Positions 52,996 through 62,627 of a DNA stretch of 64,000 bases are shown here, one piece after another (position 1 is the first letter of the stretch; each line of letters opens with the position of its first letter). The stretch comes from Bacteroidota bacterium (GTDB taxonomy: Bacteria; Bacteroidota; Ignavibacteria; Tepidaquicellales; Tepidaquicellaceae). The notes beneath the pieces were generated by a model. That model was not told the DNA's origin and made no database searches. It saw only the letters and a list, made by a program, of their open reading frames with translations. Location of the stretch: positions 152,284 through 216,283 of the forward strand of contig JAFDZP010000006.1 of NCBI GenBank assembly GCA_018266835.1, in the 5' to 3' direction. The position numbers and the translations under genes were made by a program.

Positions 52996-54420
52996 TTATT
53001 TTTTTTTTACACTTGATGGTAAAGGTGGAACTGTAGGTATTTTATTTACTACTTTTTTGATTTCATTATTAGAAATTACCTTCTCTTCTTTCTTGGGAAT
53101 ATTTAATGGTGGAGGAAGTATTTTCTTAACGCTATTAGATTTCAAATCCTTAACTGCTTTGATATTGTTAGGTAACGGTGGAGGAGCAATACGAGGATTT
53201 TTAGAATTATCAGTTTTAATAGTTTTTGGTAACGGTGGCATTGCTGGTATGGAAACAATTGTTTCAGTTTCTTTTGAACCTGATGAAACTTTTATCTTTA
53301 TTTCGATCTCTGTTGAAGATGTATCACTTCCTGCTTGGTATTCTGTTTTGGGAGCGATTTCAAATATTCCTTTAGACAGAAGTTGAGAAAAATTAGAGTA
53401 TGGCTTAACAACTTTACTTGCACCATAGTTTTTTTCAAAAAACAGCACAAATTCTTTTGATGAGAGAACATCCCCATTCAATATTATTTTTTCTGTTCTG
53501 GCCAGATTTGAATACTTTGAAATGAATAATTCGAATTTATTTTTAATAAAAAGAAAAGTGGCAGAGGACATATTTTCAAGATCACGTAAATCAATAATGA
53601 CTCTTGTAGAAGGAGAATCAGTTAACTCAATTATTTTATCCAGCTCATTGTAATAAAAATCATTCAAATATGACCTTGCCTTAACATGAAATTTTTTTAT
53701 TTCATTTTCCAATAACATCTCATCTCCAAGTATCCTGGAGTATACTTTCTTGGCAGCAGTTACAACTAAAAGTCTTGATAAATCTCCTACTCTGTGATCC
53801 ACACCTTTTCCAATAAGTACTTCGCTTTGCTTTTTTAGTATTTGATTGCTGTATTCAATATAATTTAGGTATAAATCGCCAAAGTAAGTTTCAACAAGTG
53901 ATAAATTGACTTTATTGGGTATCATTCCTTTCTTCACAAGAATCGCAAGAAAAGCTTCATAATAATCTATTTCACGGACAACAAAATCGTTATTTTCAAA
54001 ATAATTTTTTATAATTTCTTTTACTTTATAATCGATACCCGGCACAAAGGAAATGTTCAATAATATTTTTGTATCTTCATCAAAGTCACTAAAAACACTC
54101 ATTCTATTTCTGAAATTCATTTTAATCTGTTCTAAAATGTCACTTAGTAAATCAATAGAAGACCATTCGTAATCAAACCTATTAAAAGTCTTTTTGTTGT
54201 TAGAAATTAAGTCGTAGAAATTACCAAAAACCATTTTATCGTTTGCTTCATATCTTTCCTTTGCTGAATCATCATTTATTATTTTATTACTACTTAGATA
54301 AAAATATAATAAATTTTTATCTGTACCGTTAATTTGTAAGATTTCCCATAAATTCTCATTTGGATTAATTGAGCAAATAAAATAATCTTCAAAAAATGTA
54401 ATAGTTAACGCAGTATTCAT
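52996..54420 (-). CDS. degenerate actin/Hsp70-like protein with proline-rich tail
   Basis: A 474-residue protein. The region of ISFVPGIDYKVKEIIKNYF followed by FVVREIDYYEAFLAILVKKG corresponds to the Hsp70 stretch 'vPa.f....r.al..A...ag' and 'l.e..AA.la', and KIILNGDVLSSKEFVLFFEKNYG resembles 'i.LvGGs...p.v...l...fg'. The Asp-Gly phosphate motifs of a working ATPase are missing, so it is probably a non-catalytic partner. The C-terminal 110 residues contain repeats of Pro-Pro-Leu-Pro (AMPPLPK, IAPPPLPNN, LPPPLN, VPPLPSS), likely a docking tail. The fold assignment is tentative. It is 6 bases after the 1205-residue gene. Confidence 0.5.
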   Translation of the reverse strand: MNTALTITFFEDYFICSINPNENLWEILQINGTDKNLLYFYLSSNKIINDDSAKERYEANDKMVFGNFYDLISNNKKTFNRFDYEWSSIDLLSDILEQIKMNFRNRMSVFSDFDEDTKILLNISFVPGIDYKVKEIIKNYFENNDFVVREIDYYEAFLAILVKKGMIPNKVNLSLVETYFGDLYLNYIEYSNQILKKQSEVLIGKGVDHRVGDLSRLLVVTAAKKVYSRILGDEMLLENEIKKFHVKARSYLNDFYYNELDKIIELTDSPSTRVIIDLRDLENMSSATFLFIKNKFELFISKYSNLARTEKIILNGDVLSSKEFVLFFEKNYGASKVVKPYSNFSQLLSKGIFEIAPKTEYQAGSDTSSTEIEIKIKVSSGSKETETIVSIPAMPPLPKTIKTDNSKNPRIAPPPLPNNIKAVKDLKSNSVKKILPPPLNIPKKEEKVISNNEIKKVVNKIPTVPPLPSSVKKK

Positions 54421-54426
54421 TCTAAC

Positions 54427-57400
54427 TTAATTTCCAAATAATTTAGGAGTAAGGATTGTATCTAAAAAGCACATACTTTCCAAAATAATAACCGGTGTTT
54501 CAAAATCAAATTCTTGTGAACGTTTGGCTAATTGAAATTCAGGAATATTTTCAATATATGCTTTAAGTCGCATATTATTTATGTCCTGCTCAATTGTAGG
54601 TAAATTAAATCCAAAGTACTCTTTACTAAAACTGTAAAAGATTTTGGCAAACTCACTAAACCTTTTAAATTCTTTAGGTGTCGAGAATTGATTTCCAAAA
54701 TTTTTCATATAATTAGGTTCAACCGAATCTAGTTGATCGATTATGGCACCATTGTATGCATATCCTTCTTCACCAATTAGCTCACTAATTTGTTCAGATG
54801 TAGTGTGAATGTCATTATATCTTGAAAGTCCGAATGAAACTTCCGCTTTAACATACTTTGAATCGGAGTATCTTATTTCGAAATATTTTATATCTTCTAA
54901 AGCCTTATTTCCATAACCCGCAATGAAGCAAGTTTCATAATAACTCTTTGCTGCTTGCGTATTCATTGCCCTTAACCAATCAAACATTCTGCCACCTTTT
55001 CCAAAACAACCAATCATAATTTGATCAAATGAAGCCAAGTAATCAGCAGGATTTTCATCTCTTGTCGTTTTTATTTTATATGCTAATTGACCTGCATAAA
55101 ACATAATTAATCCCGTCATAAAAGAATTCACTGTAAATAATTCCGGACAATCAGCTGCCAAGTTTTGATAAAATTCATTTAAATCCTCTTCATTAGTAAG
55201 ATAGTCAACTATTAAATTATAGTAATATGTAGAGGTATTGTTGTTTAATCTTTCAGGTGGAACAGTTATTCCATGAATATGCAAATCTTTTTTGCGACAA
55301 AAAGATTTTAACACGTCTTGAAATTTTTTGGACTTACTTGTTGAATCTGCCAATCTTCCTGCCGCAAATTTTATTGAACTTTGCTTAATTAAAGTATCTT
55401 TAAAATCATCAGGAATTTTGGAATTTCTATCCTTTTTTGTAGAAATGCAGAGAATATCTGTTGTTGAACCACCAACATCAAAACCAATTATTAAACCAGT
55501 TCCTCCAGTTTGAAATCCAACTCCCAAGGCATGCTTACAGACAGAGGCAGCTTCAGTTTCAGCTTTCAAGTCTAAGTTATTTAAATTACCTTGACCTGAA
55601 CCAAAACCATTAGCGCTTTTAAATGGAGAAGAGGTAAAACTACCTCCGAAACCAGTATTCAGACTCGAAACTTGCTCAAATGAACCGGAAAATTGGGCGA
55701 CTTTTGCATTATTATATTGAACACCTGAATTATCAATTGATTTGAGAGGATTAACTTGTCCAACTTCATTCCATAAAATTCCATATTTTAGTAGAATTTG
55801 CTTATTCATTGATGATGGATAAGCCCATACTAGTGATTCAGGAAATTTCTCAATATCTAATAATTCTGCATATGTTTTCAACCAAAGTAACTTAAGCAGA
55901 CCTTGTTTATATGCGTTTTCTTTTTCATCGCTACTCCATTTCATATTAAATTTAATATGACTGGGTTGGTTATCAAATTTCAAAGTATAAGTAGTTTCAG
56001 CACTTGCTTCTACTGGTATATTTTTTTCGAATACCGGAAAGCCGCCTTTTACTTCACGCTTAAGAATAATTTTCGGATCTTCTTCGATTTGCTTTACTCT
56101 TCTTTCATCATGAATCATAACCATTGATTTAATCTGATTACTTTGAATTTCTTCATTTTGAAAGAAAAAAACTTCATTAGGCATCGCTGCTAGTTTTGTA
56201 TTACTTGGAGAATCAATACCTAATAGAAATCTTCTTCTATTTTTAAATTTAATTAAGGCTGGTTGACCACCTTGCTCTGCAAAGCTGATACAAGTATTGT
56301 TACTTCCGAAGTCAAAACCGACACGAGCTGGATTAAGAGTAGTTTTAAGAGAACGATAATCTTTTAAGGAATTAGGATTCCCAGAGGTAATATTTTTAAA
56401 TACTAAGTATCCCGCTAGTTTATTATTAATTTGAAACTCAACTCCTTTATAAGGATCATTACTCTCATATATCTCATACTTTAAATCCGTCGATCCTAAT
56501 TTATTAACATCATATTCTATTAGTAATTCAGCATTGTCATTACTAAGTAATTTTTTACCGTTAACTGCAATTTTTTTAAAACGATAGCTTCCATCAGTGA
56601 TAATAGTTTGCAAAGAAAAATCATTTTTATTTGCTCGTAATGGAAATGCCTTTATATCAGTATTGTTATGAGGTATTTCAGAATAAAGATAGTATTTGTT
56701 CCATATTTTAGAAACAAAATCCGGCCAACAAATTATTTTTTGACCATTTATTTTAATTGGATTTTGATAATTTTTTGTAAACGATGTTGTATTTCCATTT
56801 ACATCAACTTGTAAAGTTATTTGCAGGCTTTTGTTAGACATTTCATAAACAGCAGATAACTGAGATTTTACATTTCCTCCAATTTGCAATAAGCCTTCAA
56901 TTTCGTCTTGAAAAATCATAAGACCTTTTTCTGAAAGGGGTAATGTAAAATACTTATCACCCTTATCAGAATATGCTTTTAACATGTGTACACCTGTTAA
57001 ATTAACATCGGAAGGATAATCAAAAATAATTTCTGCTACTGTGGCTGAATCAGGATCAAGAAGAAGCTCTCCCAGTTCCACTTCTATAGCCCCTTCTATT
57101 TCTGCTGAATTTAAATTTGAATATATTATTCCGTTTTTTCCAAAGAGAGTTGTTTGATAATTGAATAATCTATCAAAAGGAGCTTTAAATTTATTCAAGT
57201 TAGGTACAACGGCATTTTCATCGATTTTATATTCCTTACTTGCTGCATATTGTTTTATTTCTGTTAACCAATTATTAAGAAAAACTGAAATTCGCATTAC
57301 ATCAGGCTTTAACTTAATAAACTGATTTCTGTAGTTATCAATAGAATTTTCAATATGCTTTACATATACATATAATTTTTCTACATCTTCAAAAGATAAA

Positions 57401-58044
57401 TTACTTTTCAACGGATCGGTAAACTTCTTTGTTAATTGGCTATAAAATCCTTTATTGATATTAATATTGTATACTGGCGCTGTAAATAACAATGATTCAG
57501 GAGATGTAGCCCCGATAACAATCCCATTATATCTAATTACATTGATAAATGGATTAACTTTCTTCGAAGAGTCCTCTAGTTCAGATTGATCACACCACAT
57601 TTCTTTTTCTTCAAACAGCATATTTCCAAAGGCCCCTTTGGGTTCATATATATTTGAAGTTTCATCTAAATTCTTATTATCTGAATAATGCAAAGAAATT
57701 TTTTCCACTGAAATAGGTTGATTATCCAAGGCTATACATGCAATCAATCCTTTCCATTCATTTTGTAGTGTTTTGTAAAAAGCCATTAAACCACTTAACT
57801 CACCATCATTCTGCCCAACATAATTTATAGCATACTTAAACATAGCAGACCTTGCAAACGGAGTTGGAATACCAGAAATTAGTTTGCTAAGCTCATCACT
57901 ATTTTCTATGTTGACTTCCTGTGTTACAATTCCGCTTATAAATACTTCCTTATTCTGCAATTTATTCCAAATAAATTCAGAACCGGGGGCTTGTGAAGCC
58001 TTTGTAGTAATAACAATTGGTTTTAAGTTTTTTTTGTCTGACAT
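54427..58044 (-). CDS. large Hsp70/actin-fold ATPase-like protein (1205 residues), SrfB-like in layout
   Basis: The first 570 residues are a mixed alpha/beta region not assigned. At about residue 578 lies VGFDFGSNNTCISFAE, the phosphate-1 motif of Hsp70/actin ATPases (DxGSxxT). At about 855 lies GLIIGFDVGGSTTDILC, the phosphate-2 motif (DxGGxTxD), and MIGCFGKGGRMFDWL fits the adenosine motif. Thus a full nucleotide-binding fold is present, in large-protein form similar to SrfB-type proteins. It would use ATP to change conformation, as a scaffold or chaperone-like engine. It lies 6 bases after the tubulin-like gene, so the two are probably made together. Confidence 0.75.
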   Translation of the reverse strand: MSDKKNLKPIVITTKASQAPGSEFIWNKLQNKEVFISGIVTQEVNIENSDELSKLISGIPTPFARSAMFKYAINYVGQNDGELSGLMAFYKTLQNEWKGLIACIALDNQPISVEKISLHYSDNKNLDETSNIYEPKGAFGNMLFEEKEMWCDQSELEDSSKKVNPFINVIRYNGIVIGATSPESLLFTAPVYNININKGFYSQLTKKFTDPLKSNLSFEDVEKLYVYVKHIENSIDNYRNQFIKLKPDVMRISVFLNNWLTEIKQYAASKEYKIDENAVVPNLNKFKAPFDRLFNYQTTLFGKNGIIYSNLNSAEIEGAIEVELGELLLDPDSATVAEIIFDYPSDVNLTGVHMLKAYSDKGDKYFTLPLSEKGLMIFQDEIEGLLQIGGNVKSQLSAVYEMSNKSLQITLQVDVNGNTTSFTKNYQNPIKINGQKIICWPDFVSKIWNKYYLYSEIPHNNTDIKAFPLRANKNDFSLQTIITDGSYRFKKIAVNGKKLLSNDNAELLIEYDVNKLGSTDLKYEIYESNDPYKGVEFQINNKLAGYLVFKNITSGNPNSLKDYRSLKTTLNPARVGFDFGSNNTCISFAEQGGQPALIKFKNRRRFLLGIDSPSNTKLAAMPNEVFFFQNEEIQSNQIKSMVMIHDERRVKQIEEDPKIILKREVKGGFPVFEKNIPVEASAETTYTLKFDNQPSHIKFNMKWSSDEKENAYKQGLLKLLWLKTYAELLDIEKFPESLVWAYPSSMNKQILLKYGILWNEVGQVNPLKSIDNSGVQYNNAKVAQFSGSFEQVSSLNTGFGGSFTSSPFKSANGFGSGQGNLNNLDLKAETEAASVCKHALGVGFQTGGTGLIIGFDVGGSTTDILCISTKKDRNSKIPDDFKDTLIKQSSIKFAAGRLADSTSKSKKFQDVLKSFCRKKDLHIHGITVPPERLNNNTSTYYYNLIVDYLTNEEDLNEFYQNLAADCPELFTVNSFMTGLIMFYAGQLAYKIKTTRDENPADYLASFDQIMIGCFGKGGRMFDWLRAMNTQAAKSYYETCFIAGYGNKALEDIKYFEIRYSDSKYVKAEVSFGLSRYNDIHTTSEQISELIGEEGYAYNGAIIDQLDSVEPNYMKNFGNQFSTPKEFKRFSEFAKIFYSFSKEYFGFNLPTIEQDINNMRLKAYIENIPEFQLAKRSQEFDFETPVIILESMCFLDTILTPKLFGN

Positions 58045-58050
58045 AAAATT

Positions 58051-59688
58051 TTATACCTTATCTCCCATAATATTAAATAATTTAGTAAGAGTATTATAAG
58101 TATGTGCTAAAAATTTTTCGTTATCCCTTTCCACTTTTTGATTTTGCGAATCAGGTCTTACTTTAGTATCTGTCTGGATAGTTTCTCGAAATGCTTCATA
58201 TGGATTTCTATCTTTCGCTTTAATTGAAAATTTATGATTTGCAAATTGATGAGCCTCATCATCAAATAATTTTCCAAAGTGAAACTCCTTTAATTTATTT
58301 TGTTCCATACTAAACGAATCAGAATTAAATAAAAAAGGACCATCAACAGATTGCCGTACTTGAAAAATCCATCCGGGGATAACATTACTTTTATCATCAT
58401 AAAAAAATGCAAACGATTTAATAAAATCATCTATATCCTTCGTTTCTTCATCTGGCAAGTGAATATAATCAGGAATATTATTTTTCTTAAATTGATTTAC
58501 TAGATTTCTTGTACCATTTTGTCCCACGAAAGCACCTTTTTCTGAATTTAGAATTATATGTGATAAAGCGATAAATGAACCTAACTTATTCATATATTCT
58601 TTCGATTTATCAGCTCCTAAAAAATCTTGGAATTCGAAATAAAATGAATTATTAAGGAAATTTGCCGACTTGTATACAATCTCTTGTTGTTCATCTGATT
58701 GTGGTAAATTAAAAAAATCATAAACTGCACAGGCGCTAAGTAACTCTGTAACATGACTTGGATTTTTCTGTTCTCCTCCTCCGGTAATTGTTTTATTAGA
58801 ATTATCCCCTTGAGAAAAATTAATTTTTTTAGGCCACCCAATATGATACATCCTCTTATAAGTTGAATTTACGGTTTTATCGTCTTGATAAAACATTAAA
58901 GCAGCTTGGCTATTTCTTGAAAAATTATTAGAATCTGCTATTATTTTTTGTTCTTTTTTTTGATTTCCATCAGGTACATTAAAGTTGAAATATTCTGTTA
59001 ACAGACTACATGCAAACATAGCTTTTGGATGAATCTCAGCATTTTTGTCTTTTATTCTAATAGCGTCACGCAGTGCTTTAGGAATAATAGGAATTGATGA
59101 AGCTCCGGTACCTCCAAAAACTGATCCAAGAATAAATACTCGAGCATTTTCTCCGGCTTGATAAATCTTATCAAGAAACTCAGAAATTTCTCTATCCTCT
59201 TTCCGAGTTTTGCCATCTTTAACATTTCTTGCTGCCTCAATAATACAATGGTACATTAAATGTGAACCTAAATGAGTCTGTGCACGATACCCATGATCTA
59301 AATTAAATCCTTGAACTTCCTTATCGAAAAAGAGATCCGATAATGCCCTGTTTTCTCTTTTAACCTCATCTTTTCCGACATTAAGATTACTTATCAACTC
59401 ATATGTCAATCGACTCCCCGAATATTCTGGGGCAAATTTATATAAATTTAATTTAGCTGTGAAAAAAGAGTTAGCAGTTGGTTTCCCTTGTTTCCCCCCT
59501 TTAATCCTTATATATCTATCTATTAATTGTTCGCTCCTCCCCTTATTTCCGTTATTCGTATCAGTATCAATAGACAGAATATCGATTTCTTTATTATCAA
59601 ACATTCCAATAGCACATAGATGAGTGAATGCTTCAATACATCTCATTCCTGTGCCTCCAATTCCAATTATGAAATATTTATCAGACAT
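58051..59688 (-). CDS. tubulin/FtsZ-like GTPase family protein
   Basis: A 545-residue protein with the N-terminal nucleotide site IIGIGGTGMRCIEAF (residues 7-21) and the glycine-rich T4 loop GSVFGGTGASS (188-198), equivalent to the FtsZ/tubulin GGGTGTG. Between them is DILSIDTDTN, as in FtsZ where Asp/Thr bind GTP. The protein is longer than FtsZ, with extra helical parts in the C-terminal half, like the Tubulin_2 (tubulin-like) group. It may polymerise. No membrane helix. It is co-directional and almost contiguous with the Hsp70-like gene. Confidence 0.82.
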   Translation of the reverse strand: MSDKYFIIGIGGTGMRCIEAFTHLCAIGMFDNKEIDILSIDTDTNNGNKGRSEQLIDRYIRIKGGKQGKPTANSFFTAKLNLYKFAPEYSGSRLTYELISNLNVGKDEVKRENRALSDLFFDKEVQGFNLDHGYRAQTHLGSHLMYHCIIEAARNVKDGKTRKEDREISEFLDKIYQAGENARVFILGSVFGGTGASSIPIIPKALRDAIRIKDKNAEIHPKAMFACSLLTEYFNFNVPDGNQKKEQKIIADSNNFSRNSQAALMFYQDDKTVNSTYKRMYHIGWPKKINFSQGDNSNKTITGGGEQKNPSHVTELLSACAVYDFFNLPQSDEQQEIVYKSANFLNNSFYFEFQDFLGADKSKEYMNKLGSFIALSHIILNSEKGAFVGQNGTRNLVNQFKKNNIPDYIHLPDEETKDIDDFIKSFAFFYDDKSNVIPGWIFQVRQSVDGPFLFNSDSFSMEQNKLKEFHFGKLFDDEAHQFANHKFSIKAKDRNPYEAFRETIQTDTKVRPDSQNQKVERDNEKFLAHTYNTLTKLFNIMGDKV

Positions 59689-59709
59689 TTTAGCTTATTT
59701 TGGGTTTTA

Positions 59710-60171
59710 TTATTTTTTTGATGGGAACCAATTTCCTATTTTACCAGTAGAGAACATTTTACTCATTACAAATCCTACAATTAAAAAAGTAGCAAGTGCT
59801 ATAGCCGACCCAATAAGACTTGTTGTCTGAAACTTACTATACAAATTAGGAGAAATTGTAGGCGTAACAAGAAATTTATTGTACAAATAAAAACTACTAA
59901 AACTAATTATCATCAAAATCCAAAACCAACGTCTCCTTTTACCTGGATCCTTAGGATTTGCACCTCCTTCAAATTTAATTACATTAGATATTATAGCAGC
60001 AATAATTACCATAACTAATCCTACTATAGCACCAATGATATATGTTTGAATGGATAATGAATCTAGATCTTGCGGCGTGCGTACAGATACTAATTTTCCA
60101 CACGAAGAAACAACTTGCGTCGTTATGAAAAGTAAAAAGATGTAAAATGCATTAAAGATTCTTGATTTCAC
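59710..60171 (-). CDS. small membrane lipoprotein-like protein with multiple helices
   Basis: A 153-residue protein: a lipoprotein-like signal (FITTQVVSSC, Cys24), then helices at about 45-65 (IGAIVGLVMVIIAAIISNVI), 84-103 (WFWILMIISFSSFYLYN) and 122-143. Small loops. No recognised family. It is located between the tubulin-like gene and the vWA-like lipoprotein gene and might be the membrane anchor of that pair. Confidence 0.65.
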   Translation of the reverse strand: MKSRIFNAFYIFLLFITTQVVSSCGKLVSVRTPQDLDSLSIQTYIIGAIVGLVMVIIAAIISNVIKFEGGANPKDPGKRRRWFWILMIISFSSFYLYNKFLVTPTISPNLYSKFQTTSLIGSAIALATFLIVGFVMSKMFSTGKIGNWFPSKK

Positions 60172-60186
60172 TTTTTATTATTATTT

Positions 60187-61632
60187 TTATTTAGTTATTA
60201 AAATATAGTAAGTATATATAGCCGTAGCATTATTTTTTTTAGTTACTCTTTGCATTGCTTCTTTAATACTTGAAAGAAGTGATGTCACATCAAAGCCCCT
60301 CGAATCCCTCCATTGTAAGACTTTTTCAATATCAGGATCTAAAAACAGATTCCCCTTATTCACTACTATATCAACTTGAAACAAAGTAGTATTATTTACC
60401 CCGACAAAGTCCTTACTCAATTTTAAACCTACTTGTTTATTTTCTTTATTGTAAACGATATCAAACATCCCATTTAAAACTTCTGAAGTTTGGTAATCAA
60501 ACTTTATTGGTTCGTTTTTTACTATTTTTTTCTCCCCAGTTTCCTCGTTTTTTTCAATCTCTGGTGGCTGCTGAGTTGTGTATTGATAAAAAGCACTCCA
60601 AGTTGATGTTACATCGTACACATTCAAACTTAACTTTGCTTCTGGGTAATTGGTCATATTATTTTCAAATAATAAACCTTTTATAAGCCTTTTATCCTTT
60701 TGATCTTCGTTAGTAATAAAATCCAATAAATCTTTATTAATTAACTCATAGTATTCATATTTATTTTTGAAACTGTTAAAAAATTGAGTGGGAGCTAAAG
60801 AACTTGTTAAACCTCCGTTTTCTTTGTTATAATTTTCCTGCTTAATGTTATATTCTTCAGTAGCAAATGAAAAATGGTAAAAGTCATCAGGTATATTTTT
60901 GAAATTACTTTCATACATTCTTGATTGCAACGAAGAGTTATCTTTTGTATTTGTTAACCCTTTCGGTGTAAATAATATGGTATATACATATTGTTCCTGC
61001 TTTTCTTTTGGAGAAACCCAAAAGTTATCTCTACTAAACTTTTTAGCGTATATATCAATTTCATTTCCATCAGAAAGCCATGATTCAAATTGAGTAATTG
61101 CCCAGGGTGAAATATCTATTTGAGATTTAAAAATTTTACCGTTTTGAGTTATCTCAAGAATTTTTTCAGGATTTTTCACAAGTTCAAAATCTGTGATAAA
61201 TACCGAACTATTTTTTTTATTTTCAATTATCTGATTTATTGGTTCATCAAGCTTAGACATCTGATCTTTATAATTGCTTAAATTCCAAGGTACATATGGT
61301 GCTGTGGTGATATCAACTTCAGCCGGACTTGATGCTCCAACTTTATAATATTTAGTACTTGGAAAATTAACCATACGTAGTAGCTCGTTCATAAATGGTT
61401 CATTTGATTTAATAGCTTCGTACATTCCCGATGAATAGTCAATATAAACATCAATTCTTTTATCAACACTATCTGTCGTAATAGGATGAATGTATTTACT
61501 TTGTAGATCAGTCAATTTAGCCTGATCAATTGGTGGTAATTTCGAACCACAACCACTAATTATAAAGAAAACACAAACCACAGATAGAATTAGAAATAGA
61601 TTATATAATTTTTTATTATTTACATTCTTCAT
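60187..61632 (-). CDS. lipoprotein with von Willebrand A-like domain
   Basis: A 481-residue lipoprotein: signal ending in a lipobox (FIISGCGSK, Cys28). At about residues 58-70 the sequence is RIDVYIDYSSGMYEAI, where DYSSG matches the DxSxS metal-site (MIDAS) motif with Gly in place of the last Ser, followed later by SSVFITDFEL, the second strand with Asp. This is the layout of a vWA domain; such domains bind proteins through a metal ion. The rest (170-481) is alpha/beta and unidentified. Location: periplasmic or outer-membrane facing. Confidence 0.7.
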   Translation of the reverse strand: MKNVNNKKLYNLFLILSVVCVFFIISGCGSKLPPIDQAKLTDLQSKYIHPITTDSVDKRIDVYIDYSSGMYEAIKSNEPFMNELLRMVNFPSTKYYKVGASSPAEVDITTAPYVPWNLSNYKDQMSKLDEPINQIIENKKNSSVFITDFELVKNPEKILEITQNGKIFKSQIDISPWAITQFESWLSDGNEIDIYAKKFSRDNFWVSPKEKQEQYVYTILFTPKGLTNTKDNSSLQSRMYESNFKNIPDDFYHFSFATEEYNIKQENYNKENGGLTSSLAPTQFFNSFKNKYEYYELINKDLLDFITNEDQKDKRLIKGLLFENNMTNYPEAKLSLNVYDVTSTWSAFYQYTTQQPPEIEKNEETGEKKIVKNEPIKFDYQTSEVLNGMFDIVYNKENKQVGLKLSKDFVGVNNTTLFQVDIVVNKGNLFLDPDIEKVLQWRDSRGFDVTSLLSSIKEAMQRVTKKNNATAIYTYYILITK

Positions 61633-61645
61633 TTAAACTATATAT

Positions 61646-62026
61646 TTACTTTAATAAAGTTGAATCGTTTACCAATTCTTCAAAAGTAGATTTTGATTGA
61701 TTATAAATATCTTTAACGTCTTCTTTAAAGTCGCCAATATTTTTTTTTATTTTTAAAGCATTATATTTTCCAACGAGTTTATTAAACTTATTTTTTTCAG
61801 AGGGGCTCATTGTATCTTTCCAATTAAGATATTGTTCATTAGTGAATTCATCAAAAGTATAATCTGCATTAATCCAATCTGACTCAGTATATTCTTTAAA
61901 ATTAGTTTCAGTTTCTGTAACAAAATTTTCAAAATTACTCACAAAAGACTCCTTACTATCTCGGTTACAAGAGGTTGTCATTAGTAATACTACGAAAAAA
62001 AACAACAAGTGAAAATTTTTACACAT
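61646..62026 (-). CDS. small lipoprotein with coiled helical domain
   Basis: From ATG 62026 (MCKNFHLLFFFVVLLMTTSCNRD) there is a clear lipobox with Cys at residue 20; the frame opens further up at 62047 but would weaken the signal. The mature part is about 105 residues, rich in Lys/Glu/Asn and helical (FENFVTETETNF...FEELVNDS). The start overlaps the terB stop by eight bases. No family recognised. Confidence 0.65.
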   Translation of the reverse strand: MCKNFHLLFFFVVLLMTTSCNRDSKESFVSNFENFVTETETNFKEYTESDWINADYTFDEFTNEQYLNWKDTMSPSEKNKFNKLVGKYNALKIKKNIGDFKEDVKDIYNQSKSTFEELVNDSTLLK

Positions 62027-62408
62027 TCTTATTAATATAATCTTCAAGATTTTTCGGAATAGATTTGGAACGATTTTTAAGTGTTTTTAAAAGTTCTTTT
62101 TCAACTGGATCAATTTTTCCATCTGATTCTATATGTTTCAATAGCCAATCTGCTTCTTTTTCATCCACGTTATCCGGTGAATTTTCATCTTGAAGTAAGA
62201 AAGAACAAATTCCATCAATAAATAACTCAGACCACGAAGTATGATTATTTGCTGAAGAGAATTTATTATTTATATAGAATAAAAAATTTGCTTCATCTGA
62301 ATCAATTTTTCCATCTTCAAAAATTAGTTCCCTAATTTCTTTTACATCATCAAGTCCAATACTAGAATTAGATATTAATTTATTTTTTAAATCGAGTAAA
62401 TTTGTCAT
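62019..62408 (-). CDS. terB: TerB-like protein
   Basis: About 130 residues from ATG 62408 (MTNLLDLKNKLISN). The pattern IRELIFEDGKIDSDEANFLFYINN and the related second unit WLLKHIESDGKIDPVEKELLKTL give two copies of DGKID(S/P)xE, the signature of TerB-family proteins with acidic (metal-binding) loops. TerB is a cytosolic, helical partner of TerC and TerD. It is the first gene of the Ter operon and overlaps the small lipoprotein gene. The start at 62408 is preferred over 62468 because the extension is hydrophobic and poorly coded. Confidence 0.85.
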   Translation of the reverse strand: MTNLLDLKNKLISNSSIGLDDVKEIRELIFEDGKIDSDEANFLFYINNKFSSANNHTSWSELFIDGICSFLLQDENSPDNVDEKEADWLLKHIESDGKIDPVEKELLKTLKNRSKSIPKNLEDYINKNV

Positions 62409-62627
62409 AAGAATAAGATTAAGGTTAAAAAAATTTATACATTTATTATTTAACAATACCCGAAACAATTGGTAAGCTAGAAATATTTTTCAGTTATTTT
62501 GGCGAAATAGAAAAGAATATTACTTGACTGAGATTTTCCAAAAAACATGCAATTTAAAAATTCAAATTAGTAAGTAACTTCTCTGACAAAAATCATTTAC
62601 AGTATTTAGTTATTAATTAACTATAGT

